NCBI GenBank assembly: GCA_048380335.1
Contig: DBFCCI010000022.1
Location: 33,108-97,107 of the forward strand
Length of the DNA: 64,000 nt
Reading direction: 5' to 3'
From: Lachnospira sp900551945
Lineage (GTDB): Bacteria; Bacillota; Clostridia; Lachnospirales; Lachnospiraceae
Part shown: positions 9,124-17,495 of the stretch, one piece after another
Layout of the letters: every line of letters starts with the position of its first letter
How positions within the stretch are numbered: the stretch's first letter is position 1
Translations under genes and position numbers: made by a program
The notes under the pieces: model-generated
The model's database searches: none
Seen by the model: the letters and a program-made list of their open reading frames with translations, nothing else
What the model was told of the DNA's origin: nothing

Positions 9124-9777
9124 ATGAATATTTTATCACCATCAATACTTTCAGCAGATTTTAGCAGATTAGGTGAGCAGATTAAGGAAATAGATGAAGC
9201 AGGAGCAGAGTATGTTCATATTGATGTTATGGACGGTATGTTCGTTCCTAGTATTTCACTTGGAATACCTGTTATACAGTCAATAAGGCCTGTTACAAAG
9301 AAGGTTTTTGATGTTCATCTTATGATAAATGAGCCAATAAGATATATAGAAGAATTTGTAAAGGCTGGTGCTGATATAATTACAATTCATGTTGAAGCTT
9401 GTGCCGATGTAATGGCAACTATTGATAAAATACATTCTTTTGGAGTTAAAGCGGGTATAACTCTTAATCCAGATACTCCTGTATCTGCTATAGAGCCATA
9501 TCTTTCTAAAGTGGAGATGGTGCTTATTATGAGTGTTAATCCGGGCTTTGGAGGACAGAAGTTTATTCCTGCTTCTATTGATAAGATTAAAGAGGTTAAG
9601 GGACTTTTGCAGAAAAAAAATCTTGATCTTGATATTGAAGTTGATGGTGGAATTAAGCTTGATAATGTTAGAGTTGTGCTTGAAGCAGGGGCGAATGTGA
9701 TTGTTGCAGGGTCGGCTGTATTTAAGGATAATGTGGGGGATAATGTTAGGAAGTTTAAGGGGATTATGAGTGTTTAA
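9124..9777 (+). CDS. rpe: Ribulose-phosphate 3-epimerase
   Basis: 217 residues, standard length. A TIM barrel with LSPSILSADF at the N-terminus, HIDVMDGMFVPS, DVHLMI, MSVNPGFGGQKFI and a C-terminal DGGI phosphate-binding segment. It interconverts ribulose-5-phosphate and xylulose-5-phosphate in the pentose phosphate pathway. AAAGGAG precedes the ATG. It ends the housekeeping run; a large palindromic element follows within ten bases. Confidence 0.96.
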   Translation: MNILSPSILSADFSRLGEQIKEIDEAGAEYVHIDVMDGMFVPSISLGIPVIQSIRPVTKKVFDVHLMINEPIRYIEEFVKAGADIITIHVEACADVMATIDKIHSFGVKAGITLNPDTPVSAIEPYLSKVEMVLIMSVNPGFGGQKFIPASIDKIKEVKGLLQKKNLDLDIEVDGGIKLDNVRVVLEAGANVIVAGSAVFKDNVGDNVRKFKGIMSV

Positions 9778-9784
9778 GTAAGTG

Positions 9785-10004
9785 ACGGAAAAATGGTGTG
9801 TATTTTTTATGTCGATGGATAAGTATTAAGGACTTCTAAGATAAGCTGATGAGAACTTTTATAACGGACGGGTCGGAAAAAATGCGACGTCGTGTCGCTT
9901 TTTCCTAAATTGCACGTCCTGTGCAATTTACCCTGTTCTTTGACAGCTTATCTAAGAAGTTCTAAATACTTACCATATACATAAAAAATACACACTATTT
10001 TTCT
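9785..10004. repeat. Palindromic repeat family A, copy 1 (large form)
   Basis: The outer stem pairs GGAAAAATGGTGTGTATTTT with its near-exact complement at ~9981-10003; the middle stem pairs TAAGATAAGCTG with CAGCTTATCTAAG. Two hairpins stand side by side inside: one with core GCGACGTCGTGTCGC and one with core GCACGTCCTGTGC. It fills the gap between the convergent rpe and ychF genes and could act as a two-way terminator. Related copies are at 15540, 38801, 48938, 53312 and 56002. Confidence 0.85.
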
Positions 10005-10068
10005 GTATTCTGCCCTTAAACTTCTTAATTTTTTGGAGAAGTGTTGGTGGTAAGTTATTTTGATATTG

Positions 10069-11166
10069 TTATACGTTGAAACGGAAGAGGATTACGTCAC
10101 CGTCTTTTACAACGTAGTCTTTGCCTTCTAGACCTACTAGGCCTTTTTCTTTTGCGGCAGTATATGAGCCGCAGTCTAGTAAATCTTGGTAGTTTACAAC
10201 TTCGGCACGAATAAATCCACGTTCAAAGTCGGTGTGGATTTTGCCTGCTGCCTGTGGGGCTTTTGTGCCTTTTACGATTGTCCATGCTCTTGTTTCTGTT
10301 TCACCCGCTGTTAAGTAGCTGATAAGACCTAATATTCTATAGCTTGCAGCTACGAGTTTGTCAAGACCAGATGAGCTTATGCCGAGGTCTTCAAGGAACA
10401 TTTTCTTTTCGTCTTCTTCAAGTTCTGAGATTTCTTGTTCAATCTGAGCGCAGATTACAAATACTTCGCAATTTTCCTTTGAAGCCCATTCTCTTACAGC
10501 TTGAACATATTTGTTGTTAGCACCGTCATCGGCTAAGTCGTCTTCTGTAACATTAGCAGCAAATATAACAGGTTTAGCAGTAAGAAGATTGTATTCTTTT
10601 GCAAGTGCAGCTTCGTCTTCATCTTCAAATTCAAAGTTCTTTGCAAGCTTGCCATCTTCAAGATGTGCAATAAGTCTTTTGATTAATTCACATTCTTTTG
10701 CGATTTCTTTGTTGTTGTGAGCGGCTTTGCTTTGTTTTGCTAATCTTCTTTCAAGTATTTCAACGTCTGAGAAGATTAATTCAAGATTAATTGTTTCGAT
10801 ATCACGAATTGGGTCGATAGAGCCATCTACATGAACGATATTAGTATCTTCAAAACATCTTACAACGTGAACGATGGCATCTACTTCACGAATGTTTGCA
10901 AGGAACTGGTTTCCAAGACCTTCACCTTTAGAAGCACCTTTTACAAGACCAGCAATATCAACGAATTCGATAACAGCAGGTGTAATCTTTGCTGAGTTGT
11001 ATAATGCGGCGAGTTTGTTTAATCTTTCATCTGGAACTGTAACAACGCCTACGTTAGGGTCGATTGTACAGAATGGGTAGTTAGCTGACTCAGCACCAGC
11101 TTTTGTAAGTGAATTGAAAAGTGTACTTTTACCAACATTTGGTAAACCAACAATTCCTAATTTCAT
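10069..11166 (-). CDS. ychF: Redox-regulated ATPase YchF
   Basis: 365 residues on the minus strand. An Obg-family P-loop protein that prefers ATP: G1 GLPNVGKST at the N-terminus, a DIAGLVKGASKGEGLGNQFL switch region, NVTE in place of NKxD (which explains ATP preference), a coiled-coil insertion around 130-200 and a C-terminal TGS domain. It is linked to ribosome function and oxidative stress. The start has AGGAG upstream in its own orientation. It is convergent with rpe and divergent from the division cluster. Confidence 0.95.
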   Translation of the reverse strand: MKLGIVGLPNVGKSTLFNSLTKAGAESANYPFCTIDPNVGVVTVPDERLNKLAALYNSAKITPAVIEFVDIAGLVKGASKGEGLGNQFLANIREVDAIVHVVRCFEDTNIVHVDGSIDPIRDIETINLELIFSDVEILERRLAKQSKAAHNNKEIAKECELIKRLIAHLEDGKLAKNFEFEDEDEAALAKEYNLLTAKPVIFAANVTEDDLADDGANNKYVQAVREWASKENCEVFVICAQIEQEISELEEDEKKMFLEDLGISSSGLDKLVAASYRILGLISYLTAGETETRAWTIVKGTKAPQAAGKIHTDFERGFIRAEVVNYQDLLDCGSYTAAKEKGLVGLEGKDYVVKDGDVILFRFNV

Positions 11167-11296
11167 AATGTATACTCCTTTACTTGTTTAACTTAAATTT
11201 ATAGCAATTCATACATTTCAACATTATATTACAAAAAATAGATTAACTCAACAATTAAATTTATTTGTTATTGGATTGAACCTTTAAGTTGTGAAA

Positions 11297-11452
11297 ATAG
11301 TAGGAGTATATAATCAAACACACACCAGTAAAAGTATAATCACATATATTTGTATGCCATCGTCGAACAAGAGTGTTCGCTTCTGTCATACAAATAAATA
11401 TATGTGCTAGTTCTTTTAATGGTGCATTTATTGGTTATATACTCCTGCTATC
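11297..11452. repeat. Palindromic repeat family B, copy 1
   Basis: A ~155-bp imperfect hairpin: the left end ATAGTAGGAGTATATAA pairs with TTATATACTCCTGCTAT, the inner arms hold ACACACCAGTAAAAGT opposite TTCTTTTAATGGTGCA, and the tip is CGAACA-AGAG-TGTTCG flanked by TTTGTATG/CATACAAA. It lies between the divergent 5' ends of ychF and rsmH. The rest of this 680-bp gap is AT-rich and shows only a likely promoter for the division cluster. Confidence 0.85.
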
Positions 11453-11665
11453 TTGACGGAAGTTTATTTGATAAGTTAGGAGAGTTAGATTTGAACTTAT
11501 AATGTTAATATGTTTACTTAACGTTAAAAAGTTTATATATAGAGTAGGTGGAGTGAAAAAATTGTCGAAAATGCGAATTTATTTATAAATTTATAGTTTA
11601 AAAATATGGAATGTCAAAGAATTGAGATAATAACAGATAGTTTTTGTATATTTTTTAAAAAAGAC

Positions 11666-11692
11666 TTGTATTTTTTTTGCAAAAAGTATAAT
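11666..11692 (+). promoter_or_regulatory. Possible promoter of the division cluster
   Basis: TTGTAT and TATAAT separated by 15 bases, about 155 bases before rsmH. The short spacer makes it uncertain, but it is the best match in this gap. Confidence 0.35.
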
Positions 11693-11847
11693 ATTATCTA
11701 TAAAGTGGTGCAGAATTGCAAATGACATATTTAAATAGTTTGTTGATATACTCGTTATAATAGCGTATTTGACTGTTGCATAAATGCGAAATCTATTAAT
11801 GATATATGTTAATGACAGCACAATATTAAAAAAAGAGGAAAAGAGTA

Positions 11848-12786
11848 ATGGAGTTTAAACACAAGTCAGTATTATTAGAAGAAACAATTGAAAATCTTAA
11901 CATAAAACCTGACGGAATATATGTTGATGGAACTCTTGGTGGTGGTGGTCATTCATATCATATAGCGGAAAGACTTTCATCAAAGGGTCGTTTGATTGGA
12001 ATTGACCAAGACGCAGATGCTATAGCAGCAGCAACAAAAAGACTAGAGCCTTTTAGTGATAGAGTTACTATAGTCAGAAACAATTATTGCAATTTTGAAC
12101 AAGTTTTAAAAAGTCTGTCAATTGACAAAGTTGATGGAATTGTGTTAGACCTCGGCGTATCATCATATCAACTTGATACAGCTCAAAGAGGTTTTACTTA
12201 CAAAGTAGACGCACCGCTTGATATGAGAATGGACCAAAGACAACAGCTTACTGCAAAAGATATAGTAAATACATATAGCGAATTTGATTTGTACAGGATT
12301 ATAAGAGATTATGGTGAGGACAAGTTTGCTAAGAATATCGCAAAGCATATTGTAGCAGCAAGAAAGGAAAAGCCATTGGAAACGACTTTTGAGCTTAATG
12401 AAGTTATTAAAGCGGCTATTCCTATGAAGTTTAGGGCAGTAGGTGGACATCCTGCTAAAAAAACATTTCAAGCAATAAGAATAGAACTTAACCATGAACT
12501 TGATGTACTTGAAAACTCTATAGATACTATGATAGACCATCTTAATGAAGATGGAAGGATATGTATTATAACATTCCATTCACTTGAAGATAGAATTGTT
12601 AAGACAAGGTTTAAGAATTGTGAGAACCCTTGTACATGTCCTAAAGAATTTCCAGTATGTGTATGTGGTAATAAGTCTAAAGGCAAGGTTATTACAAGAA
12701 AGCCGATAGTTCCATCACAAGAGGAATTGGAATTTAACAAAAGAGCAAAGAGTTCAAAATTAAGAGTTTTTGAAAGACATTTATAA
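11848..12786 (+). CDS. rsmH: 16S rRNA (cytosine-1402-N4)-methyltransferase
   Basis: 312 residues, usual length. YVDGTLGGGGHS near residues 25-36 is the SAM site; DGIVLDLGVSSYQLD and GGHPAKKTFQAIRIELN are family signatures. It methylates C1402 in the ribosomal decoding centre and is conventionally the first gene of the division cluster. No mraZ precedes it within the window; a family B repeat lies there instead. RBS AAGAGGAAAAG. Confidence 0.96.
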   Translation: MEFKHKSVLLEETIENLNIKPDGIYVDGTLGGGGHSYHIAERLSSKGRLIGIDQDADAIAAATKRLEPFSDRVTIVRNNYCNFEQVLKSLSIDKVDGIVLDLGVSSYQLDTAQRGFTYKVDAPLDMRMDQRQQLTAKDIVNTYSEFDLYRIIRDYGEDKFAKNIAKHIVAARKEKPLETTFELNEVIKAAIPMKFRAVGGHPAKKTFQAIRIELNHELDVLENSIDTMIDHLNEDGRICIITFHSLEDRIVKTRFKNCENPCTCPKEFPVCVCGNKSKGKVITRKPIVPSQEELEFNKRAKSSKLRVFERHL

Positions 12787-12891
12787 AAGAAAAAGATTGT
12801 AAAATCAAGATATCCTGACAGATATATAAGACTAAAGCTGGTAATAAGTAGTAGTACTATAAAAGTATAAGTAAGCATGGGAGGGTTAATA

Positions 12892-13410
12892 ATGGCACAG
12901 CGAAAAGGTAATGGAGTCGTCAAATATGATAATAAAAGAAAGTCAGAGGCATATGTTCGTGGAAATACTGTAAGAAAACTTCATATTGCAGAACCATTTT
13001 CAAATGAACCAATGTCACCTGAGGAGTACGTTGAAAAAAGAAAAAGAAGAACAGCTCAAGAAAAGAAAATAAGACGTGCTAATAGAATGAATTTCCTTTA
13101 TACAGTAGCAGTGTTAGGTGTTGTTGCTTTGATGTTTACAATATGTTATCAATATCTTAATATGCAGGCTTCAGTAAAGAACAGTGCGTCAGAGATAGCA
13201 CAGCTTGAGCAACAGCTTGCAAAGATAAAAGCTTCTAATGATGAAGAAGAACAAGAGATTAATGCTAGTATCGACTATGATGCGATATATAATACTGCTG
13301 TAAATGAACTAGGTATGATATATCCTGAAAGAAATCAAGTTATTACATACGATGCAGGTGTTAGCGAATACGTTAAACAATATCAGGACATTCCTGAACA
13401 GGATAAATAA
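12892..13410 (+). CDS. FtsL-like cell division protein
   Basis: 172 residues from ATG 12892, which has GGGAGGG at 12879-12885; an ATG at 12877 overlaps that site and is unlikely. A basic cytoplasmic N-terminus, one membrane segment at about residues 70-92 (FLYTVAVLGVVALMFTICY) and a coiled-coil-prone stretch with QLEQQLAKIKA. Size, topology and position between rsmH and a class B PBP match FtsL, part of the FtsL-DivIC-DivIB divisome subcomplex. Sequence identity alone would not settle it, since FtsL diverges fast. Confidence 0.75.
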   Translation: MAQRKGNGVVKYDNKRKSEAYVRGNTVRKLHIAEPFSNEPMSPEEYVEKRKRRTAQEKKIRRANRMNFLYTVAVLGVVALMFTICYQYLNMQASVKNSASEIAQLEQQLAKIKASNDEEEQEINASIDYDAIYNTAVNELGMIYPERNQVITYDAGVSEYVKQYQDIPEQDK

Positions 13411-13588
13411 TTATATAAATGATTGAATGAAGCTTATTTCGTTAAAATATATTGTTTAATCTTTGATTGTGTGTTAATCTTTTGAAAATTTACAGATAAT
13501 GAAAAAGTATTTCAAATGTTTTTGCAGATGGAATAGTGATGATGACACATGGAGTATATTTAAAAATTCTCAGGAAATGGTGATTTTA

Positions 13589-15532
13589 ATGAACGATAAT
13601 AATAATAGAGGTAGAACAAGAACTGACAGACAAAGAATGAGCAGACGAAAAGAGAATAAATACCGAAGAAAAAAGGCGATGCTTAAAAGAGTGAATAAGA
13701 AATTAAGCGTCGCTTTTGGTATTTTAGCAGTAATGCTTTTAGTGCTTATATGGAGAATAGCATCAATTAATTACAAAGATGGCGATAAGTATTCAAAAGC
13801 AGTATTAGACCATCAGTCATATACGTCTACACAGATTTCATATAAGCGAGGTCAAATTCAAGACCGTAATGGAACGGTGTTTGCATATAGCGAAAAAGTA
13901 TATAATCTTATATTTGACCCAAAGATTGTATTATCTGATGAAAGATTTAAAGAGCCAACACTTAATGCACTAGATAAGTGTTTTGGTTCTTTAGGGATTA
14001 CTCGTGAAAAGTTAGAAAATATTCTTGCAACAAAGCCCGATAGTAGATATGAACAGTTATATAAGACACTTACAAGTGACCAGGTTGCTGAATTTAAGGA
14101 TATGTTAAGTGATACAGAGAATAATCCATTTATTAAGGGTGTGTGGTTTGAAGACTCATACATAAGAAAGTATCCATTTTCAACTCTTGCTTGTAATGTT
14201 GTAGGTTATGCAAGTAGTGCTAACGGTGGTGAGCTTGGACTTGAGTATTATTATGATGACGAATTGTCAGGTGTTGATGGTGTATCGTACAGTTATGTTG
14301 ATGACAATCTCGATGTAAAAGAAACGACTAAGAATGCAACAGATGGTAATAACATAGTAACAACAATTGATTATGGCGTACAAAGTATTATTGAAAAACG
14401 TATCAAAGCATACAACGATGTGAGTCCATCAAAAACTACAGCAGTTCTTGTAATGGACCCTAATAATGGCGAAGTTCTTGGAATGGCAAGTACACCATTT
14501 TTTGACCTTAATCAGCCTAGAAGTCTTACAGGTGTATATTCAGATGAAGCTATTGCAAAGATGACAGATGAACAAAAGTCAGAAGCTTTGTATACAGCAT
14601 GGAAAAATTATTGTATTTCTAATATTTATGAGCCGGGTTCAACGTTTAAGCCTTTTACGGTAGCGGCAGGGCTTGAAGAAGGAATAATACACGATGGAGA
14701 TACACTTTATTGTAATGGATATGAAGTTGTTGGCGGATATACAATAAAGTGCCATGTTGCAAGTACAATAGGAAAACATGGTGAATTAACAATAGAAGAA
14801 GCTCTTATGCAGTCTTGTAATCCAGCTATGATGCAGATAGCAGCAAAGCTTGGCAATGTAAGATTTGCACAGTATCAAGCACTTTTTGGCTTTGGTGCTA
14901 AGACTGGAATTGACCTCCCAGGTGAAGAAATGGGTATTACAAAGTCAGAAGATATGATAGAAACTGACGTTGCAACTAATTCATTTGGACAAGGTGTTAA
15001 TGTTAATATGGTACAGATGGCGGCTGCTTTTAGTTCACTTATTAATGGTGGCAATTATTATCAGCCACACGTTGTAAAAAGAATTGAAAAGCCTTCAGGG
15101 GAAGTTGTCAAAACTTTTGATGCTACTTTAGTAAAACAGACTGTAACAAGTTCTACATCACAGTATTTGAAACGTTATCTTAAGTCAACAGTAGATGCAG
15201 GCCTTGCTATGAAGGCAGGTGTTACAGGCTATTCAATTGGTGGTAAGACTGGTACTGCGGAAAAAATACCGAGGTCAGACCACAGATGGCTTATATCATT
15301 TATAGGCTTTGCACCAGTTGATGACCCTAAGTTTGTAATATATGTAATAATTGATGAGCCTGATGGAACAACAGGAACATCAGGAAGTTCAGGAGATGTG
15401 CTTACATTGTCGCATGATATATTAACAGACTTACTTCCATATATGAATGTTTATAAAGATATTCAAGCAGAAGAAGTTGATACATCGGAGGCAGAAGTTG
15501 AGCAGACAGTTCATACTGATATAGAGAATTAG
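13589..15532 (+). CDS. Class B penicillin-binding protein (FtsI/PbpB type)
   Basis: 647 residues from the ATG at 13589; in-frame ATGs at 13499 and 13577 have poorer sites. A very basic cytoplasmic segment, then a membrane anchor near residues 37-58, then a dimerisation domain and the transpeptidase domain. Active-site motifs: GSTFKPFT (Ser nucleophile), SCNPA and GGKTGTAEK. It crosslinks septal peptidoglycan, probably with the FtsW encoded downstream. There are no C-terminal PASTA repeats; the tail is acidic (EEVDTSEAEVEQ). A family A hairpin with a T run follows the stop. Confidence 0.93.
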   Translation: MNDNNNRGRTRTDRQRMSRRKENKYRRKKAMLKRVNKKLSVAFGILAVMLLVLIWRIASINYKDGDKYSKAVLDHQSYTSTQISYKRGQIQDRNGTVFAYSEKVYNLIFDPKIVLSDERFKEPTLNALDKCFGSLGITREKLENILATKPDSRYEQLYKTLTSDQVAEFKDMLSDTENNPFIKGVWFEDSYIRKYPFSTLACNVVGYASSANGGELGLEYYYDDELSGVDGVSYSYVDDNLDVKETTKNATDGNNIVTTIDYGVQSIIEKRIKAYNDVSPSKTTAVLVMDPNNGEVLGMASTPFFDLNQPRSLTGVYSDEAIAKMTDEQKSEALYTAWKNYCISNIYEPGSTFKPFTVAAGLEEGIIHDGDTLYCNGYEVVGGYTIKCHVASTIGKHGELTIEEALMQSCNPAMMQIAAKLGNVRFAQYQALFGFGAKTGIDLPGEEMGITKSEDMIETDVATNSFGQGVNVNMVQMAAAFSSLINGGNYYQPHVVKRIEKPSGEVVKTFDATLVKQTVTSSTSQYLKRYLKSTVDAGLAMKAGVTGYSIGGKTGTAEKIPRSDHRWLISFIGFAPVDDPKFVIYVIIDEPDGTTGTSGSSGDVLTLSHDILTDLLPYMNVYKDIQAEEVDTSEAEVEQTVHTDIEN

Positions 15533-15539
15533 TGACTAG

Positions 15540-15637
15540 GTAAGTAGGAAGATAATTTTATAGTTGATGGATAAAAGCTAAGAACTACTAAGCTTTTGCC
15601 ATATACTATAAAATTATCTTCCTACTTACTTTTTTGC
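15540..15637. repeat. Family A palindrome, copy 4 (short form), probable terminator
   Basis: TAAGTAGGAAGATAATTTTA and its complement are joined through TAGTTGATGGATAAAAGCTAAG and CTAAGCTTTTGCCATATACTA. The internal mismatch (TTGATGG facing GCCATATA) recurs in other copies. TTTTTT follows at once, so it probably terminates the PBP transcript and splits the division cluster. Confidence 0.8.
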
Positions 15638-15832
15638 GTTGACGTTGAGAATATTGGTATAAAATAAACTTTTTTAGTATACATAAAAATAAGATGTATT
15701 ATAAAAATACATGAGAAAAGATACTTGACATTATAGTAAAATATTACTATTATTAAAATTAGTGTTGTTGGAACGGCGGCGTGAAAAGTTTTAGTAACTG
15801 TATTAAAGAATAGGGTTGAAAGGCTTAGCATT

Positions 15833-17428
15833 ATGAATGAGGGTATATTACTTAATAGTTTATTAGAAAGCAGTAGTGATATTGTATGGATTAAAAATAC
15901 AAGTTTAGAGTATACACATGTTAGTGATACTTTTTTAGAAGCTTTTGAAAAAACAAGAGAAGAAATAATTGGTAAACAAAGAAAAGAATATCGTTTGTTT
16001 GAATTTGAAGACCGTATTGATGATTGTGAGATTATTGACAAAGATATAGAGGTCGAAGATGACGAACTTATGATATATAAGGGAAAATATCAGATGTTTC
16101 ATGTAAAAAGACGAGCAATAAAAGATGAGGATGATAATATTGTAGGGCTTTTTGGAACAGCAACTCTTGATAGACATGCTGAAAGCGCCGGTCATGCTTT
16201 TGAACTTGTTATGGAAGATATTCCTTATGGAATTATTGTAACTAATAAGGAAGGTATGATTATAAAGGTCAACAACAGATTAAGTGATTATCTATTAGTT
16301 GATGGTGAGATACTTGGGCGTAATCTTTCAGATTTTAATCTTAAGAGAGATAGTCACAAGTATAATGATGCTAAGATAAGTAATGAACAACATTCATTTA
16401 ATTACTTTGGTAGAGAATACGGCTTTACAGTACAAAGAGTGCCACTCCACGATTTTAATGGAAAGATTGAAGGAGAAGTACTTGTATTAAGTGAGTTATC
16501 AGACGAGTATGAAAGAGTAAGAAGACAGTATAATGAAAAGTTTTCTAATGCGTTAAAGAACGCCTATGCTGAGATTATAGAGCTTGATTACCATACAGAT
16601 AGGGCAAAGTGTCTTTCAGATACAGGACATTTATTTGATTTTAGTGATATGTTTAGAACACAAAAAGAGTCTAATCTTCAAGATTTAAGAAAAGGTATGC
16701 GTGAATGTGTACAAAAAGACGATTTAGAAGTATTCGACAGCTTTTTTGAATTTGAGAATATTATTAATTATTTTCATGAGAATTTAAGTACAATGATGGA
16801 AACTGAATTAAGAGTACTTAATAGACGAGGAAAATATGGTTGGCTGAGATTTTCTGTATCACAGATAAAGAACAGCAATGGAATTGTTACATATCTTTGC
16901 TGTATTAAAGATATTGATGAAGAAAAGAGAGCAGAAAGAGATAGCTTAAGTACAGTATTTAATAGAGGTGCATTTGTTAAGAATGTAGAAAATATTTTGG
17001 CTGTAAGAGATAGAGATAGTGCGTGTGCTTTTTATATGATTGATATAGATAACTTTAAGTCAATCAATGATACTTATGGTCATAATACAGGCGACCTTGT
17101 TATAAGAAATGTTGGAAAGATTATCAATAACATTTTTGCTAAAAAGGCAGTTTCAGGACGTATGGGCGGTGATGAATTTTCAGTATATCAAGATGGAATA
17201 AATGATACATCAACAGTTTATAAACTTGCAGACCAGATAGTTGATGGCGTAAGGAATATGTCAGAGGAAATGAACCTTGATGAAAGTGTAACAGTAAGTG
17301 TAGGTATTACAATTGTTACATCGGGAAAAGTTACATTTGACGATATATATCAAGAAGCTGACAAGCAGTTGTACTGTTCTAAGAGAAAGTCTAAGAATTG
17401 TTATACAATATCAGAAGTAAAGTTTTAA
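15833..17428 (+). CDS. PAS/GGDEF diguanylate cyclase
   Basis: 531 residues, soluble with no membrane segment. Residues 1-100 and about 118-225 look like PAS domains, a third PAS-like region (about 240-370) ends in WLRFSVSQIKNSNG and CCIKDIDEEK, then a GGDEF domain starts near 372 with an intact active site, GRMGGDEF. No RxxD inhibitory site precedes it, so product inhibition may be absent. It should make cyclic di-GMP from GTP in response to an unknown cytosolic ligand. It sits between two class B PBPs inside the division cluster, bounded by a family A hairpin upstream and a terminator-like hairpin downstream, so it looks like an insertion with its own transcript. Confidence 0.9.
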   Translation: MNEGILLNSLLESSSDIVWIKNTSLEYTHVSDTFLEAFEKTREEIIGKQRKEYRLFEFEDRIDDCEIIDKDIEVEDDELMIYKGKYQMFHVKRRAIKDEDDNIVGLFGTATLDRHAESAGHAFELVMEDIPYGIIVTNKEGMIIKVNNRLSDYLLVDGEILGRNLSDFNLKRDSHKYNDAKISNEQHSFNYFGREYGFTVQRVPLHDFNGKIEGEVLVLSELSDEYERVRRQYNEKFSNALKNAYAEIIELDYHTDRAKCLSDTGHLFDFSDMFRTQKESNLQDLRKGMRECVQKDDLEVFDSFFEFENIINYFHENLSTMMETELRVLNRRGKYGWLRFSVSQIKNSNGIVTYLCCIKDIDEEKRAERDSLSTVFNRGAFVKNVENILAVRDRDSACAFYMIDIDNFKSINDTYGHNTGDLVIRNVGKIINNIFAKKAVSGRMGGDEFSVYQDGINDTSTVYKLADQIVDGVRNMSEEMNLDESVTVSVGITIVTSGKVTFDDIYQEADKQLYCSKRKSKNCYTISEVKF

Positions 17429-17446
17429 TAAAACATAAAATACAAA

Positions 17447-17495
17447 CCCCATTAGTATATTAGTAGTATGTATTAATATATTAATGGGGTTTTTT
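17447..17495 (+). terminator. Hairpin ending the GGDEF gene and covering the next start
   Basis: CCCCATTAGTATATTA pairs with TTAATATATTAATGGGG and six Ts follow. The ATG of the next gene (17496) comes right after the T run, and the only ribosome-site candidate, GGGG, is inside the right arm. It can therefore work as a terminator and also hide the start of the second PBP. Confidence 0.7.

Noticed and set aside
12877..12891. ATG at 12877 as ftsL start
   Set aside because: It would put GGGAGGG inside the coding region; ATG 12892 has ideal spacing.
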